This document shows, in pieces, positions 53,740-63,182 of a stretch of DNA of 64,000 bases (position 1 is its first letter; every line of letters begins with the position of its first letter). Below the pieces are notes generated by a model. It saw only the letters and a program-made list of their open reading frames with translations, ran no database searches and was not told the DNA's origin. The stretch is from assembly GCF_024124765.2 (NCBI RefSeq), contig NZ_JAMXSR020000002.1, positions 147,001 to 211,000 on the forward strand, in the 5' to 3' direction. A program made the position numbers and the translations under genes. The DNA comes from Sphingomonas sp. H160509 (GTDB lineage: Bacteria > Pseudomonadota > Alphaproteobacteria > Sphingomonadales > Sphingomonadaceae).

Positions 53740-55488
53740 TCATGGATAGCGTGTCAGCGTCTGGCGAACCGCGCCCGGTCGCGCGGCGGCGCCTGCATCG
53801 TTGACCAGATGCGCGATCGTACCCTGGCCGGTGCCGAGCGAGATGGTCGTTATGCTGGCAAAGCGAACGCCCGGTCGCCGCGGTGCCTCGATCGCGCTGT
53901 CCAGCACGATCGAGGGGTCGGCGGTAAAGTTGGCGTAGATGCCGAGGCCGGTCGCCTCGTGCGACGTGACTGTGTCCGCGACCTTGTATGCGGCCCAGCC
54001 TCGCGTCTTTCCCGCCTTATAAGCGGCCTGGTTCGGCGGGTCATAGGGCAGTTCGCACTGGTAGAAATTGGTCCGGCCGCGTTCGCCGTTCCACGTCACC
54101 TGGTATTTCTGGAAATGCTCGACAAAGAGGCCGTGAATGGTCACGTCGTCACCGTTGACGATGAGCCCCTGGTCGGCGGTGCTTTCGGTCCAGCCGACAT
54201 GCACGCGTCCGCCATCGCGGTTGCCGTGGTCGGCGCGCCAGATCCAGAGATGATCACCGATCACGTGGTGGCTGTTGATCTCCAGGCAGGTCTGCGCCTT
54301 GCCCACAGTCGCGCCGCCGACCCGGAAGAAAAGGTCGGCGAGCAGGGTCGGGTTGCGGCTGTGGTCGTGCTTGGCACCGCGGGGACCGACCTGGATAAGT
54401 ACCGGCGTTTCGACCGGCCCGGCGTCGATCAGCAGGCCGGCGATCGCGACACCCGGCACGTCCGCGACGACGATCGCCGCGGAACCCTGTTCGACGAGCA
54501 GGGTCGCCAGTCCCAGACCCAGCAGCACCGTTCCGGCATGTTCGATTCGCAACGGCTCGCGGATGCGGTAGATACCGGGGGGTGAGCAGAAGATGCTTTC
54601 CCTTGGCCAATGCCGCGTTGATCGCCGACACGGGCGTATCGGGTTGGGCGATCAGGAACCGGGACAGCGGAATGGACGTGCCCGCGGGTGCGCCGCCGGC
54701 CCAGCTCGTCCCGCGCGTGTCGCGTCGCACGGCAGGGACGAAGACCGCCCATTCCCCTAAGCGCGTGATGTGCAGGAAAGGCTTCTCCCTTATCAAGGCC
54801 ACCGTCTGCAGGCTGGTATAAGGCGGCTCGGGAAACTCGTCGGCGGGGCGCCCTCGACGCCCGCGAACATCATGTTCCAGTTCGATCCCCGCCACCCGCC
54901 GATATGGCTGTTGCGGGTGAACCATTGCTGTTGCGTACCCGAGCGCACGGTTCCGTCGATTTGGCAGTCCGCCATGAACCCGCCGCTCGACCAGCCGCCA
55001 TCGTCCAGCGCCAGGTCGCCGTTTAGATGCACGCGGCGATAAGGTGCGGCCTGCGACACCGCCCAGCGATCCGCGCCATCGGTGGGGCGCACCGAAAGGT
55101 TCTCTACGCCGCGCCAGAAATTGACGAGCGCCATGCCCTTTGCCCAGTCCGCTTCGGCATGGACGTGCCCGTCGATCGCGACGTCGCCGGGCAAAGGGCC
55201 AAGCCCTGCGACTTGCGTGAAGAACCCGACGTTCACGTCGATCGAATAGCGCCCCGGCTTGAAGAGAATCGCATGACGCGCGTCCGTGAAATGCGCGCGT
55301 TCCTGTTTGCGGAAGATGGCGTCTACGCGGGTCTGTACGACGTCTGCTGGCATGGCGGGGTCGACGATAAAAACGTTGGGGCCGAAATCCGGCGAGGCTG
55401 GGCTTGCGGATGCGGCAGCGGTTGGGAACGCAGCGACGAGACCCGTTCCGCCAAGTCCTTCGAGAAACGCCCGGCGCGTGTGGTTCAA
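53740..55488 (-). CDS. Exported right-handed beta-helix protein, two frameshifts
   Basis: About 582 residues. Twin-arginine-like signal MNHTRRAFLEGLGGTGLVAA. Many short turns of a right-handed parallel beta-helix: AILFKPGRYSIDVNVGFFTQ, MALVNFWRGVENLSVRPT, VTIHGLFVEHFQKYQVTW. Breaks: four G at 54845-54848 (needs one more base: GVEGAPADEFPEPPYTSL) and six G at 54577-54582 (five restores LLLTPGIYRIREPLRIEHAG). Similar sphingomonad proteins are labelled coagulation factor 5/8-type or adenylyl cyclase, which are not functional names. A pectate-lyase or GH55-like carbohydrate role is possible. It follows GH16 on the same strand. Confidence 0.72.
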
Positions 55489-55592
55489 GGCTGGCCTCCC
55501 CAGTATATGCTCCGGAACCGTCGCAGCGTGGTGCGGGCGCAGTCCGGTAGCGCGACCGGGTTAGGCCAAGTGAACCCGTGGCTCAACCGCCC

Positions 55593-56264
55593 TCATTCGA
55601 TCGCGAGGAATGCGGTGATCGTCAGTCGCCCAACCGCTGGATCGGCGGATAGTGGCGCATCGCGTGCGATCGCGCCGCTGTGCAGGACGTAGCTTCGATA
55701 CAGCAAAGCGCGATTATAGGCCGCATCGACCAGCGCCGTGCGTTCGAACAGCGCCGTATCGCTGGCGATATACCCGTCGGGCGGCGTCGCTGCGACTTCG
55801 TGGCCGAGGTGCTCGAAAAATGCGGGCGCGCGCGTCTCGTCGATCGTCTCGAACCCGGTCTTGCGATGTCGGAAAAACGCCGTACCTTCTCGGATCGTCG
55901 GCGAGAGGTAATGGATCAGCGCGATCCGGTCGCGCCCGTACGCGTCGACATGGGGCAGGCGTTGCCGAATATCGAGCGCTTCGGGCGTGGTCGTGACCAT
56001 CGAGAATTGCGCATCGACGACGCGGATGCGGCGGCATGGTCCGAACTCCCGCCCCAGGGCGCGTGCGACCACGGGAAGTTGATCGCGCAGATACGTATCG
56101 GGAAGGGCCGCGCGGATGCCGGGATAGTGCTGCCCCGCGGGGACGAACGCGGCCTCAGCAGCCGCTAAGCGCAACCCATCGGGATCGCTGACAAAGCCAT
56201 CGATGACGATGAGTGGTTCGGCTTCGCCACCGATATGCCGTCTGGTGATACTACGCATGGTCAT
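55593..56264 (-). CDS. DUF6445 family protein (2OG-oxygenase-like)
   Basis: 223 residues. The DUF6445 core has LIVIDGFVSDPDGLRLAAAE, LPHVDAYGRDRIALIHYLS (HxD of a putative Fe(II) site), GTAFFRHRKTGFET and LYRSYVLHSGAIAR (distal His). This is the prolyl-4-hydroxylase-like layout. DUF6445 genes are often next to tryptophan halogenases and SapC in TonB clusters. Substrate unknown. First gene of the reverse-strand end of the glucan locus. Confidence 0.78.
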   Translation of the reverse strand: MTMRSITRRHIGGEAEPLIVIDGFVSDPDGLRLAAAEAAFVPAGQHYPGIRAALPDTYLRDQLPVVARALGREFGPCRRIRVVDAQFSMVTTTPEALDIRQRLPHVDAYGRDRIALIHYLSPTIREGTAFFRHRKTGFETIDETRAPAFFEHLGHEVAATPPDGYIASDTALFERTALVDAAYNRALLYRSYVLHSGAIARDAPLSADPAVGRLTITAFLAIE

Positions 56265-56670
56265 GGCTCATCGTCCGTTATCGGTGTTTGACGCAGCACA
56301 ACGCAAGGGCGTCGTTGATCCGTGGCCAACCTAAGACGGTCCCAAATCGGCATGTAGGATCGCTTCGTAGTTCGGCTCGAGCGGAGAGTTCGTCATATGC
56401 GTGCCATTACCGCAGCGCTCATCAGCGTGAAACCAACCAAAGATGGCTTCCGAGAGGGCGATATACAACGCTTAGTTGCCCGTGGCGCGAGCATCGTTAC
56501 GACCTAGCGTCGCAGATTCAACCGCTCGCGCGCCGGCTCGCGAAGGAACTTGCTTACTTCATTGATTAAAAAACAGCCGAACTTTATCGCATCTATGATT
56601 CACCACACCTGACGACTGAGATAATAATGTGGTGCGGCGTCAATTTGCCGTACGGTACCGATTTTAATAT
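56265..56670. other. Left part of a long gap; possible small broken gene on plus strand
   Basis: ATG 56397 opens MRAITAALISVKPTKDGF then GDIQRLVARGASIV. Adding one T near 56496 would continue YDLASQIQPLARRLAKELAYFID to 56569, a plausible 57-residue helical protein. No ribosome site or family is recognised, so this remains doubtful. Confidence 0.3.
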
Positions 56671-56835
56671 TCATGCAATTCTTGTATATTTGCCGTCTGC
56701 CGGTCTCCCATTTCGGGAAGCTTGCTCCTTTTCGAGCGCACAAAAGCGCCGGGCGATATCAGCTATTTCGAACCGCCTATCGTAATTCATCGGTTCGTAA
56801 GCGGCGGCGAGGTAGGCTCGTGCAAGATCGAGCAT
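56671..56835 (-). CDS. Small helical hypothetical protein (54 aa)
   Basis: ATG 56835 to TGA 56671 reads MLDLARAYLAAAYEPMNYDR, then RFEIADIARRFCALEKEQ and a polar tail. The frame is open a further 72 bases upstream, so the true start could be earlier. The repeated hydrophobic spacing and charged helices look coding. Unknown function, near the nucleoside deaminase but separated by about 300 bases. Confidence 0.45.
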   Translation of the reverse strand: MLDLARAYLAAAYEPMNYDRRFEIADIARRFCALEKEQASRNGRPADGKYTRIA

Positions 56836-57139
56836 CTGCCCGAGCGAAGCCCTCGCGCCAGGGTACGTTAGATAGGCTCGGGTTTCAGCCTCAGAGACCT
56901 CCGTTTAAGGGGGTGCGAAGCAACTCATTAATTGTGAGTTTCGGCACCCCCGGTCCGGGTCAGCGAGAAGCTGACGGCTCATTGAAGGCAAAATCAATGT
57001 GAATGGACGACCGGTTTCGGGAGGCGGCGGAAAGGGCGTGAATGTCCAAAAGTGGGTCGCCGGGCCTGCTTCGAGGAGGCTTTGCGTTACTCTCGCGCTC
57101 ACAGCCGCAAACAGTCGGCGCCTATGACATCCTGTGTGC
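56836..57139. other. Right part of gap with repeat-like motif
   Basis: No gene seen. A GAATGGACG..GGTTTCGGGAGGCGGCGGAAAGGGCG..AATGTCC segment (56999-57046) resembles a degenerate unit of the dispersed repeat. GGGGGTGC..GCACCCCC at 56910-56952 forms an inverted repeat. Confidence 0.4.
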
Positions 57140-57634
57140 TTATAGGTTGGCCTGTTCCTCTTTGTTTAAGTCAGCATCGGGACCGTAATAGAGTTCAGCG
57201 CACGCGTCGCGCAGGCAGCCACCCTCGAGCTCGATATCGTCCCGATAGGCGTCCCCGATGAAGCCGAGAGTGTCGACGTGCTTTGCCTCGAAATACATCG
57301 GATGCACATCGTTGCGACCAGCACCGTAAACGACGCGGCCGACTTTCGACCAGATCGATGCCATCGTGCACATGCCGCAGGGCTGGAGTGTCGAGTATAA
57401 TGTCGCCCCGCGCAGCTCCAGTTCTCCGGTTTGCTCACAAGCCCGACGGATCGCCATCATCTCGGCATGAGCGGTTGCGTCAGGCAATTCCTTGGTCTGG
57501 TTGCGTTCGGCGGCAATCACCTTCCCGTCTAGCACGATGACGCATCCAAGCGGGGAGGTTGAGGGATCGGACCCTTTGGAGCGTGCGACGTCTATTGCCA
57601 TTTGCATCCAGTGTTCGTCGGTATCGGTCTGCAT
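57140..57634 (-). CDS. Nucleoside deaminase (CDA/guanine deaminase fold)
   Basis: 164 residues. Zinc site HAEMMAI (His, Glu proton shuttle) and LQPCGMCTMASIW (PCxxC). N-terminal MAIDVARSKGSDPSTSPLGCV is the conserved CMP/dCMP deaminase start. The longer size and TAHAEM/PCGMC pattern fit guanine deaminase or related small-molecule deaminases more than TadA, though this cannot be settled from sequence alone. It lies 58 bases downstream of the PLP enzyme gene on the same strand. Confidence 0.85.
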   Translation of the reverse strand: MQTDTDEHWMQMAIDVARSKGSDPSTSPLGCVIVLDGKVIAAERNQTKELPDATAHAEMMAIRRACEQTGELELRGATLYSTLQPCGMCTMASIWSKVGRVVYGAGRNDVHPMYFEAKHVDTLGFIGDAYRDDIELEGGCLRDACAELYYGPDADLNKEEQANL

Positions 57635-57692
57635 TGCGTATCCACCTGATTGCAGTTGCTGTTAGATTTGGCATGTCGATCCGGTTGCTGCG

Positions 57693-59153
57693 TCAGCTCT
57701 GAACCACCCTGACGGTCGCTTCTGTGGGATCGACCGGATCCATCACGAAAGCCCCGGCATCACGGTTCGCGACAAGCCATGCGACGTGTGCAGCCGTGAT
57801 GCGCTGGCCTGGCACGAGCCGAGGGACGCCGGGCGGCGCTGGCGCGATCATCTCGGCTGCGATCCTTCCCTCAGCCGCCTCGTAGGCAACCATCTCGGCT
57901 GAGCCGTAGAGTGCCGCAGGCCCAGGCATCGCCATGTCGACGGACAGGGTGTCGATCCCGGGCACAGATGAGATTGCCGGCAGGATGAAGGGATCGGAAC
58001 CGAGCTGTCTCACGAGATCCCGCAAACCACGGACGAGCTTGCGGAGATCGGACCTAGTTGTGCCCAAGGACAGAACAGCCAGAATATGCCGGGCGTCGGA
58101 CAGCCCCATGCTGATCCGGTGATGCTTGTAGAGCCAGTCATCGATAGCATACCCGGCTACGCCCAGCGCCGAGACGTCGATCAGCACTTTCGTGACGTCC
58201 AGACTGGCATCTGGTGGCAAATGATCATGACCGAACACGCGCAGGGGGGCGATACCGGCAATCTTCCTGCGGACCTTTTCCGCCAGCGCAATGACGCCGT
58301 TCCACATCTGCTCCCCGTTCAACGCGTGATCTCGCCGGGTCGCGTCAAGCGTTGCTAGGATCGGTACCGATGGGCTGGTGGTCTCGAACAGCTCATAGGC
58401 CATCCACAATCGCTGGCGATCGATCAGGTCGCCCTTGGCGACGATCACCGATCCCTGCGCGAGGGCCCCCATCGTCTTATGGGCGCTGTAGACGGCGGCA
58501 TCCGCCCCCTTGGTCAGCGGATCGGCAGGCAGTCCTTCACAAAATGCGAACGCACCACCCCAAGCGGCATCGACGATCATGGGAATACCGTGATCGTGAC
58601 AGACAGTGGCGAGTGCCGCGATATCGCTCGTCACGCCGTAATAAGTTGGGCTGACGACGATGAACGCCTTGGCGGTTGGATTGGCCGCCAGGGCGGCGTT
58701 CAGCGCCTGCGGCTCAACACCATGCTCAATGTCCCATTCCCCGTCGATCTGGACCGGCACGATAGCGGCATTGAGCCCCGTCGCGAGCGCGTAGGTACGC
58801 TCGGCCTTGTGGGCATTCGCCGCGACCAGAATGGTGTCACCTGGTCCGGCGACCGAGGCCATAACCGTGTGAAGACTCTGGGTGGATCCGCCGGTTGCAA
58901 ACCGGCAGAAGTCGGCATTCCAGGCCTCCGCCGCGATCTCGTGCGCACGTTGAAGGGCCAGCTTGCCTTCGGTACGGTCGTCGAGCCCCTTCGGCGTCAG
59001 CACGTCGGCTTGGAAAACGCGCTTGCCGAGCAGTGCCTTCATCCCGCCAGGAATGGCTGCACCCTGGTTGTGGCCCGGCGCTCCAAATCCGATGACCGGC
59101 CTCTTCTCGATCGCCGCCAACGCATCGGCCAACGGCGCACTCTTCTGATCCAT
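57693..59153 (-). CDS. PLP-dependent Orn/Lys/Arg decarboxylase-fold enzyme
   Basis: 486 residues from ATG 59153 with GGAGAGGG upstream. The family fold shows GFGAPGHNQGAAIPGG, FATGGSTQSLHTVMAS, VVSPTYYGVTSDI, MIVDAAWGGAFAFC and the Schiff-base Lys in SAHKTMGALAQGS. C-terminal VPGQRITAAHVAWLVANRD is that of decarboxylases of the group III fold. It probably decarboxylates a basic amino acid such as Lys or Arg, but the substrate cannot be assigned. A nucleoside deaminase follows; metabolic coupling is unclear. Confidence 0.85.
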   Translation of the reverse strand: MDQKSAPLADALAAIEKRPVIGFGAPGHNQGAAIPGGMKALLGKRVFQADVLTPKGLDDRTEGKLALQRAHEIAAEAWNADFCRFATGGSTQSLHTVMASVAGPGDTILVAANAHKAERTYALATGLNAAIVPVQIDGEWDIEHGVEPQALNAALAANPTAKAFIVVSPTYYGVTSDIAALATVCHDHGIPMIVDAAWGGAFAFCEGLPADPLTKGADAAVYSAHKTMGALAQGSVIVAKGDLIDRQRLWMAYELFETTSPSVPILATLDATRRDHALNGEQMWNGVIALAEKVRRKIAGIAPLRVFGHDHLPPDASLDVTKVLIDVSALGVAGYAIDDWLYKHHRISMGLSDARHILAVLSLGTTRSDLRKLVRGLRDLVRQLGSDPFILPAISSVPGIDTLSVDMAMPGPAALYGSAEMVAYEAAEGRIAAEMIAPAPPGVPRLVPGQRITAAHVAWLVANRDAGAFVMDPVDPTEATVRVVQS

Positions 59154-59367
59154 GCCGAACCCTCTCCTGATCGAGTGGGTGAAACGCACGGATACTGGAA
59201 AGCCCCTCCACGATGGTTGATCTTCTTTATCAAACAAGCAGTTATCCGCCGAAGGCGGACATGAATCAAACCTTCCGCCTAGCTGGCTAGGGCGCTCATC
59301 GATAGCAAAGCCCTTTCCAACATTCCGTCACCAAGGGTACGAAAGAGGAAGAGCTATGAGGAACTAG

Positions 59368-59562
59368 ATGCCGATCAACGTCAACGCGGCGAGTGCGGCG
59401 GAGTTGGACGCCATCCCGGCGTTAGCGGGGCACGGGTTCGAGATCGTCCGCTATCGTGAGGAACGTGGCGGGTTCAGTGACCTGAGACAGCTTGATGAAG
59501 TACCCGGTCTTACCGGTAAGGCCGATGGGGCGACTGCTTCACTGACCGTCGGCGATTGCTGA
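59368..59562 (+). CDS. Helix-hairpin-helix protein, ComEA-like
   Basis: 64 residues. VNAASAAELDAIPALAGHGFE and IVRYREERGGFSDLRQLDEVPGL form one ComEA-type helix-hairpin-helix (non-specific DNA-binding) unit. It has no signal peptide. Its role is unknown. It converges on the response regulator gene with one base between their ends. Confidence 0.65.
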   Translation: MPINVNAASAAELDAIPALAGHGFEIVRYREERGGFSDLRQLDEVPGLTGKADGATASLTVGDC

Positions 59563-59563
59563 C

Positions 59564-59914
59564 TCAGGCGGGCGCCAGACTTTGGAACGCCGCAATAAGA
59601 GCCTGTTCGTTGATCGGTTTGTCGAGAACGATCATCGATGGCCGACTTACATGGCATGCTTCGCGCGTGCCGGTCACGAAGATCACGGGCGTCGGCCCAT
59701 GCTCCAAGATGATGGCTTCCACCGCGGCAGGGCCGGTACCGGCTGAGAGATTGACGTCGGACATGATGATGGAGGGAGGCCTCAATCTCGCAGCATCGAT
59801 TGCCTCATCTTGCGAGGCAGCCTGATCAAAGGATGTGCCGCCAGCCCGCTCGATCAGCTGGATGATGTGATCGGCGATGAGGAAATCATCCTCGATGACG
59901 AGCACATGGCACAT
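59564..59914 (-). CDS. Single-domain response regulator (receiver)
   Basis: 116 residues. The receiver fold carries VLVIEDDFLIADHII (acidic pair), phosphoacceptor Asp in IIMSDVNLSAG, T in FVTGTREA and Lys in MIVLDKPINEQAL. No output domain. It lies 91 bases after LOV histidine kinase 1, on the same strand, matching LovK-LovR-type pairs in which the small receiver acts as phosphate sink. Confidence 0.85.
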   Translation of the reverse strand: MCHVLVIEDDFLIADHIIQLIERAGGTSFDQAASQDEAIDAARLRPPSIIMSDVNLSAGTGPAAVEAIILEHGPTPVIFVTGTREACHVSRPSMIVLDKPINEQALIAAFQSLAPA

Positions 59915-60005
59915 ACGACAGATCCCGATAATCTGAGCTCTTAACCAATGTGGTCACGCAATGGGCCCGCCACGGCGTTAATAAATGTCAGACAAGGTCG
60001 AGAGC

Positions 60006-61497
60006 TCAGATCGGCGCTTCGATTGCGAAGCGAACACCTTCCGGCAAATATTGGATTTCCGCCTTGCCGCGGATGTGGCGTGATAGGACGCGCTCAATCA
60101 TTCTCGTACCAAATCCAACACGTGTTGGCATAGCAACGATAGGTCCATCCTGCTCCGCCCAGGAGAAGGTAAGTCGGCGTTCGGTTGCATTGCCGTTCAG
60201 GTCCCAGCGTATGCTCACCTGACCCTCCGGTACCGAGAGCGCCCCATATTTGATCGCATTGGTCGCCAGCTCGTGCAGTGCCATAGACAACGCAAGTGTC
60301 ACTTCCGGGGTCAGCCGTATCGTCGGGCCGACAGCGGAAAACCGTCGACCGTTGCTATCCATGAACGGCGCCAGCACCCGCTCGACAATCTCACCGATTG
60401 CCGCGCCTTCGATCTCGTCCTTGAGCAGCAGTTCGTGCGCAGACGCGAGGCTAGCGATGCGGCCCGACACCGCATCCCGAGCCTCAGCAAGGGACCCAGC
60501 ATCGCGTAGCGTCTGACTGACAACGGCACTGACCGTCGCAAGTGTGTTCTTCACGCGGTGGGTCAGTTCATGGGCCAGAACCGAACGTTGCTCCTCGGCG
60601 AATTTGCGAGCTGAAACATTGCTCGAAAAGCCCGAAACCGCCAACGGTGTGCCATCCGCGCGACGCTGCAGCGAGCCTTGGGAATGGATCCAGCGTTGCT
60701 CGCCTTCAGGTGTTAGAATGCGGTATTCGACGTTATACCGTGTGCCATGTTCGATAGCGCTGTTCAGCGAGTTCGTGAGGAGGTCTCGATCCCTCTGGAT
60801 GAACGCATGCCAACATACCTTCTATCGACAACTGTTCGCCGACAGGCCGGCCAAAGTTCGTCAGGCAACTTGGCGAGTAGCTGAGCCGCCATTCCGGCAG
60901 GTCGATGGTCCAAGTGCCCAGTCCGCCAGCATCGAGCGCAAGTGCCAGGCGGGCCTCTCGTTCGGCTAGCGCAACTTCGCGCTTCGCAAGCTCGGCACTC
61001 AGCGTGTCGCGGTCGCGTTCCAACTGCAACAGCCCGTGCCGCTCGAGTGTGACATCAAGCTGAGATGCCACAAAGTAACGTAGGCTGCCGGTCGCGTCAT
61101 GCACGGGCGCGACCATGAGGCGGTTCCAGAACGGCGTGCCATCACGACGGTGATTCAGGAGGTCGATATCGATCGGTTCACGGCGAGCAATCGCGTCCTT
61201 CATGCGTCGGACGTCGGCCTGATCGGTCAGCGGTCCCTGCATGAAACGGCAGTTCCGGCCAACGACCTCGACCGCCGAGAACCCTGTCAGAGCCTCGAAC
61301 GCCCGATTGACGTAAACCAGCGGGTTATCCGGTAGCGTTGGATCGCTGACGACCATCGGCGTAATGCAGTGATCGAACGCCGCAACGAAGGGGTCATGCT
61401 CGTTTAGGCGGGACGCAAATGCGTCGACAGCCTCGCGTACGACACCTGAGGCATCGTGCGGTCGAATAGGCGAAGGCGGGAGTGGCTGACGGTCCAA
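60006..61497 (-). CDS. LOV-domain histidine kinase 1 (HWE/HisKA_2), frameshifted
   Basis: About 497 residues. The LOV photosensor has the flavin-adduct motif GRNCRFMQGP (reactive Cys), preceded by VSDPTLPDNPLVYVNRAFEALTG and followed by FWNRLMVAPVHDATG. A second PAS follows (SIEGMLACVHPE), interrupted at CCC 60791-60793. One base less continues DRDLLTNSLNSAIEHG to VSGFSSNVSARKFAEE. The kinase core is LAHELTHRVKNTLATVSAVV (phospho-His) and ALHELATNAIKYGALS (N box), ending GFGTRMIERVLSRHI. Expected to phosphorylate the adjacent receiver under blue light. This type is common in sphingomonads (e.g. Erythrobacter EL346/EL368 relatives). Confidence 0.88.
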
Positions 61498-61614
61498 AGC
61501 GGGAACGTCCTAGCGGTAAGACGTTGATGGATCAACGTAATCGAAATTATGCATAACTTCTGTCATCTGTCGTCCCACTTCGTGAGGCCGTGGATTGTCG
61601 CTTAAACCCGGAAA

Positions 61615-62079
61615 TCAGGGACTGGTCTGGGACCACTCTGCGGCAAACGCGGGCGCTGCAATGAAGCTCGCTGGCTGCGGGGATACGGGCGGCGGATCGC
61701 AGACACCCTCTTCAATGTAGCGCATTGCGGACATCAGACCATTCCGGGAGAAGGGCTTGGGTATGACGCCATGGCCACCGGCAAAGTCGGCTGGGATCTT
61801 GAGTGGGTTTGCAGTGACGAAGACGACTATCGCGTCCGCCCATCGCTTCCGGATCAGTGCACAGACATCCAGGCCGCTGGTGCCTTTCGCAAGCTGTATG
61901 TCGACAAAAGCCAGGTCCGGATGGAGATCGCCTGCCAGGTCTTCAACTTCGTAGAGAGACGCGGCCTCGCCGACGACACGGTGACCGGCGTCTTCGATCA
62001 TCGCTTCAATATCCATCGCCAAAAGAGCTTCGTCCTCGACGATCAGCACATTCAACGGCGGTTTGGCACGTCCACTCAT
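61615..62079 (-). CDS. Response regulator with receiver domain and C-terminal extension
   Basis: 154 residues from ATG 62079. VLIVEDEALLAMDIEAMIED, phosphoacceptor Asp in LAFVDIQLAKGTSG, T in VFVTANPL, Lys in VIPKPFS. A Pro-rich tail of about 35 residues has no recognised domain. Its ATG overlaps the stop of LOV kinase 2 in TAATG, so kinase and regulator are co-translated and almost certainly partners. Confidence 0.85.
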   Translation of the reverse strand: MSGRAKPPLNVLIVEDEALLAMDIEAMIEDAGHRVVGEAASLYEVEDLAGDLHPDLAFVDIQLAKGTSGLDVCALIRKRWADAIVVFVTANPLKIPADFAGGHGVIPKPFSRNGLMSAMRYIEEGVCDPPPVSPQPASFIAAPAFAAEWSQTSP

Positions 62080-63182
62080 TAATCGTCCACCGGGAATGAG
62101 AGAGATACACGAACACCGGGGGCGGCGTCGGACCATACGACGTCGGCCCTGACTTGCTTGGCGAGGCGGGAAATAAGCATTTTGCCAATGCCGTCCGGCT
62201 GAACGTCATTGCTGGCAAGCCCATGCCCATCATCGGTGATTTCGATCAGGGCATTATTGCCTTCTAGGGCGGTGCGGACGGAAATCGTACCCGCTCGCCC
62301 GTCGGCAAATGCATGCTTGATGGCGTTGGTCGCTATTTCGTTGAGGATCAACCCAAGCGATGCCGCCTTACTGGACGGCACCTCTATTTGCGAAATGTTC
62401 GAAACAAGCTTGATGTCGTCGCGTCGGCTGGCACCAACGACGTCGCTGATTAGATTTTCGGTAAACGCCCCGACATCGAACCGGGTGACGTCGTCCGACT
62501 GATAAAGACGGCGATGCACTGTCGCCAGCGCATCAACCCGTTCGAGCATGGTTTCAAGTTTTGATGAAACGGCCGGGTCAGATATGCTCCGCGCCTGCAA
62601 ACGCAGAAGCGAACCGATCATCGTAAGGTTGTTCTTTACCCGGTGGTCGACTTCGTGAAGCAGCAGAGTTTTCGCATCTAACGCGGCCTCGAGGTCTGAC
62701 GTGCGCGCCTCGACTTCCTGTTCGACCAATAACTTCTGCTTTGAAATGATAGTCTGCGCTTTGACGCGGTCAGTAACATCAAGCTGGGAGGCGAAGAAGA
62801 ATACAACCTTACCGGCGTCATTGCGTACAGGGCTCAGATACAACGCGTTCCAGAACGTAGATCCATCCTTTCGATAGTTTAGAAGGTCCACGGCAATGTC
62901 GGTCTGGGCGTCGATTGCCCGACGCACTTTAGCCACCTGCTCTCGGTCGGTGTCGGGACCCTGCAGGAAGCGGCAGTTACGGCCAATGATTTCACTTCGG
63001 TCATAGCCCGACAGCGTTTGAAAGGCTTCGTTGCAGAAGACGATCGGGTTATCGGTCTGCGCGGGGTCCGTGATGACCATAGGCATTCGGGTAGCCCGAA
63101 CAGCCGCGGCAAAAGGGTCCGCTCGCCCGTGCTCGTAATCGAGCGCTTCCGTCAGATGCCAATCGTCCCGCTGCTTCATCAC
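62079..63182 (-). CDS. LOV-domain histidine kinase 2 (HisKA_2)
   Basis: 367 residues, unbroken. LOV domain: MVITDPAQTDNPIVFCNEAF and GRNCRFLQGPDTDREQV with the photoactive Cys. A coiled linker follows (SKQKLLVEQEVEARTSDLEA). The HisKA_2 dimerisation/phospho-His region is LLHEVDHRVKNNLTMIGSLL. The HATPase with GLILNEIATNAIKHAFADG and DDGHGLASNDVQ is complete. It matches the small soluble LOV kinases of Erythrobacter and Caulobacter LovK. Forms an operon with the overlapping response regulator. Confidence 0.9.
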   Translation of the reverse strand: MMKQRDDWHLTEALDYEHGRADPFAAAVRATRMPMVITDPAQTDNPIVFCNEAFQTLSGYDRSEIIGRNCRFLQGPDTDREQVAKVRRAIDAQTDIAVDLLNYRKDGSTFWNALYLSPVRNDAGKVVFFFASQLDVTDRVKAQTIISKQKLLVEQEVEARTSDLEAALDAKTLLLHEVDHRVKNNLTMIGSLLRLQARSISDPAVSSKLETMLERVDALATVHRRLYQSDDVTRFDVGAFTENLISDVVGASRRDDIKLVSNISQIEVPSSKAASLGLILNEIATNAIKHAFADGRAGTISVRTALEGNNALIEITDDGHGLASNDVQPDGIGKMLISRLAKQVRADVVWSDAAPGVRVSLSFPVDD

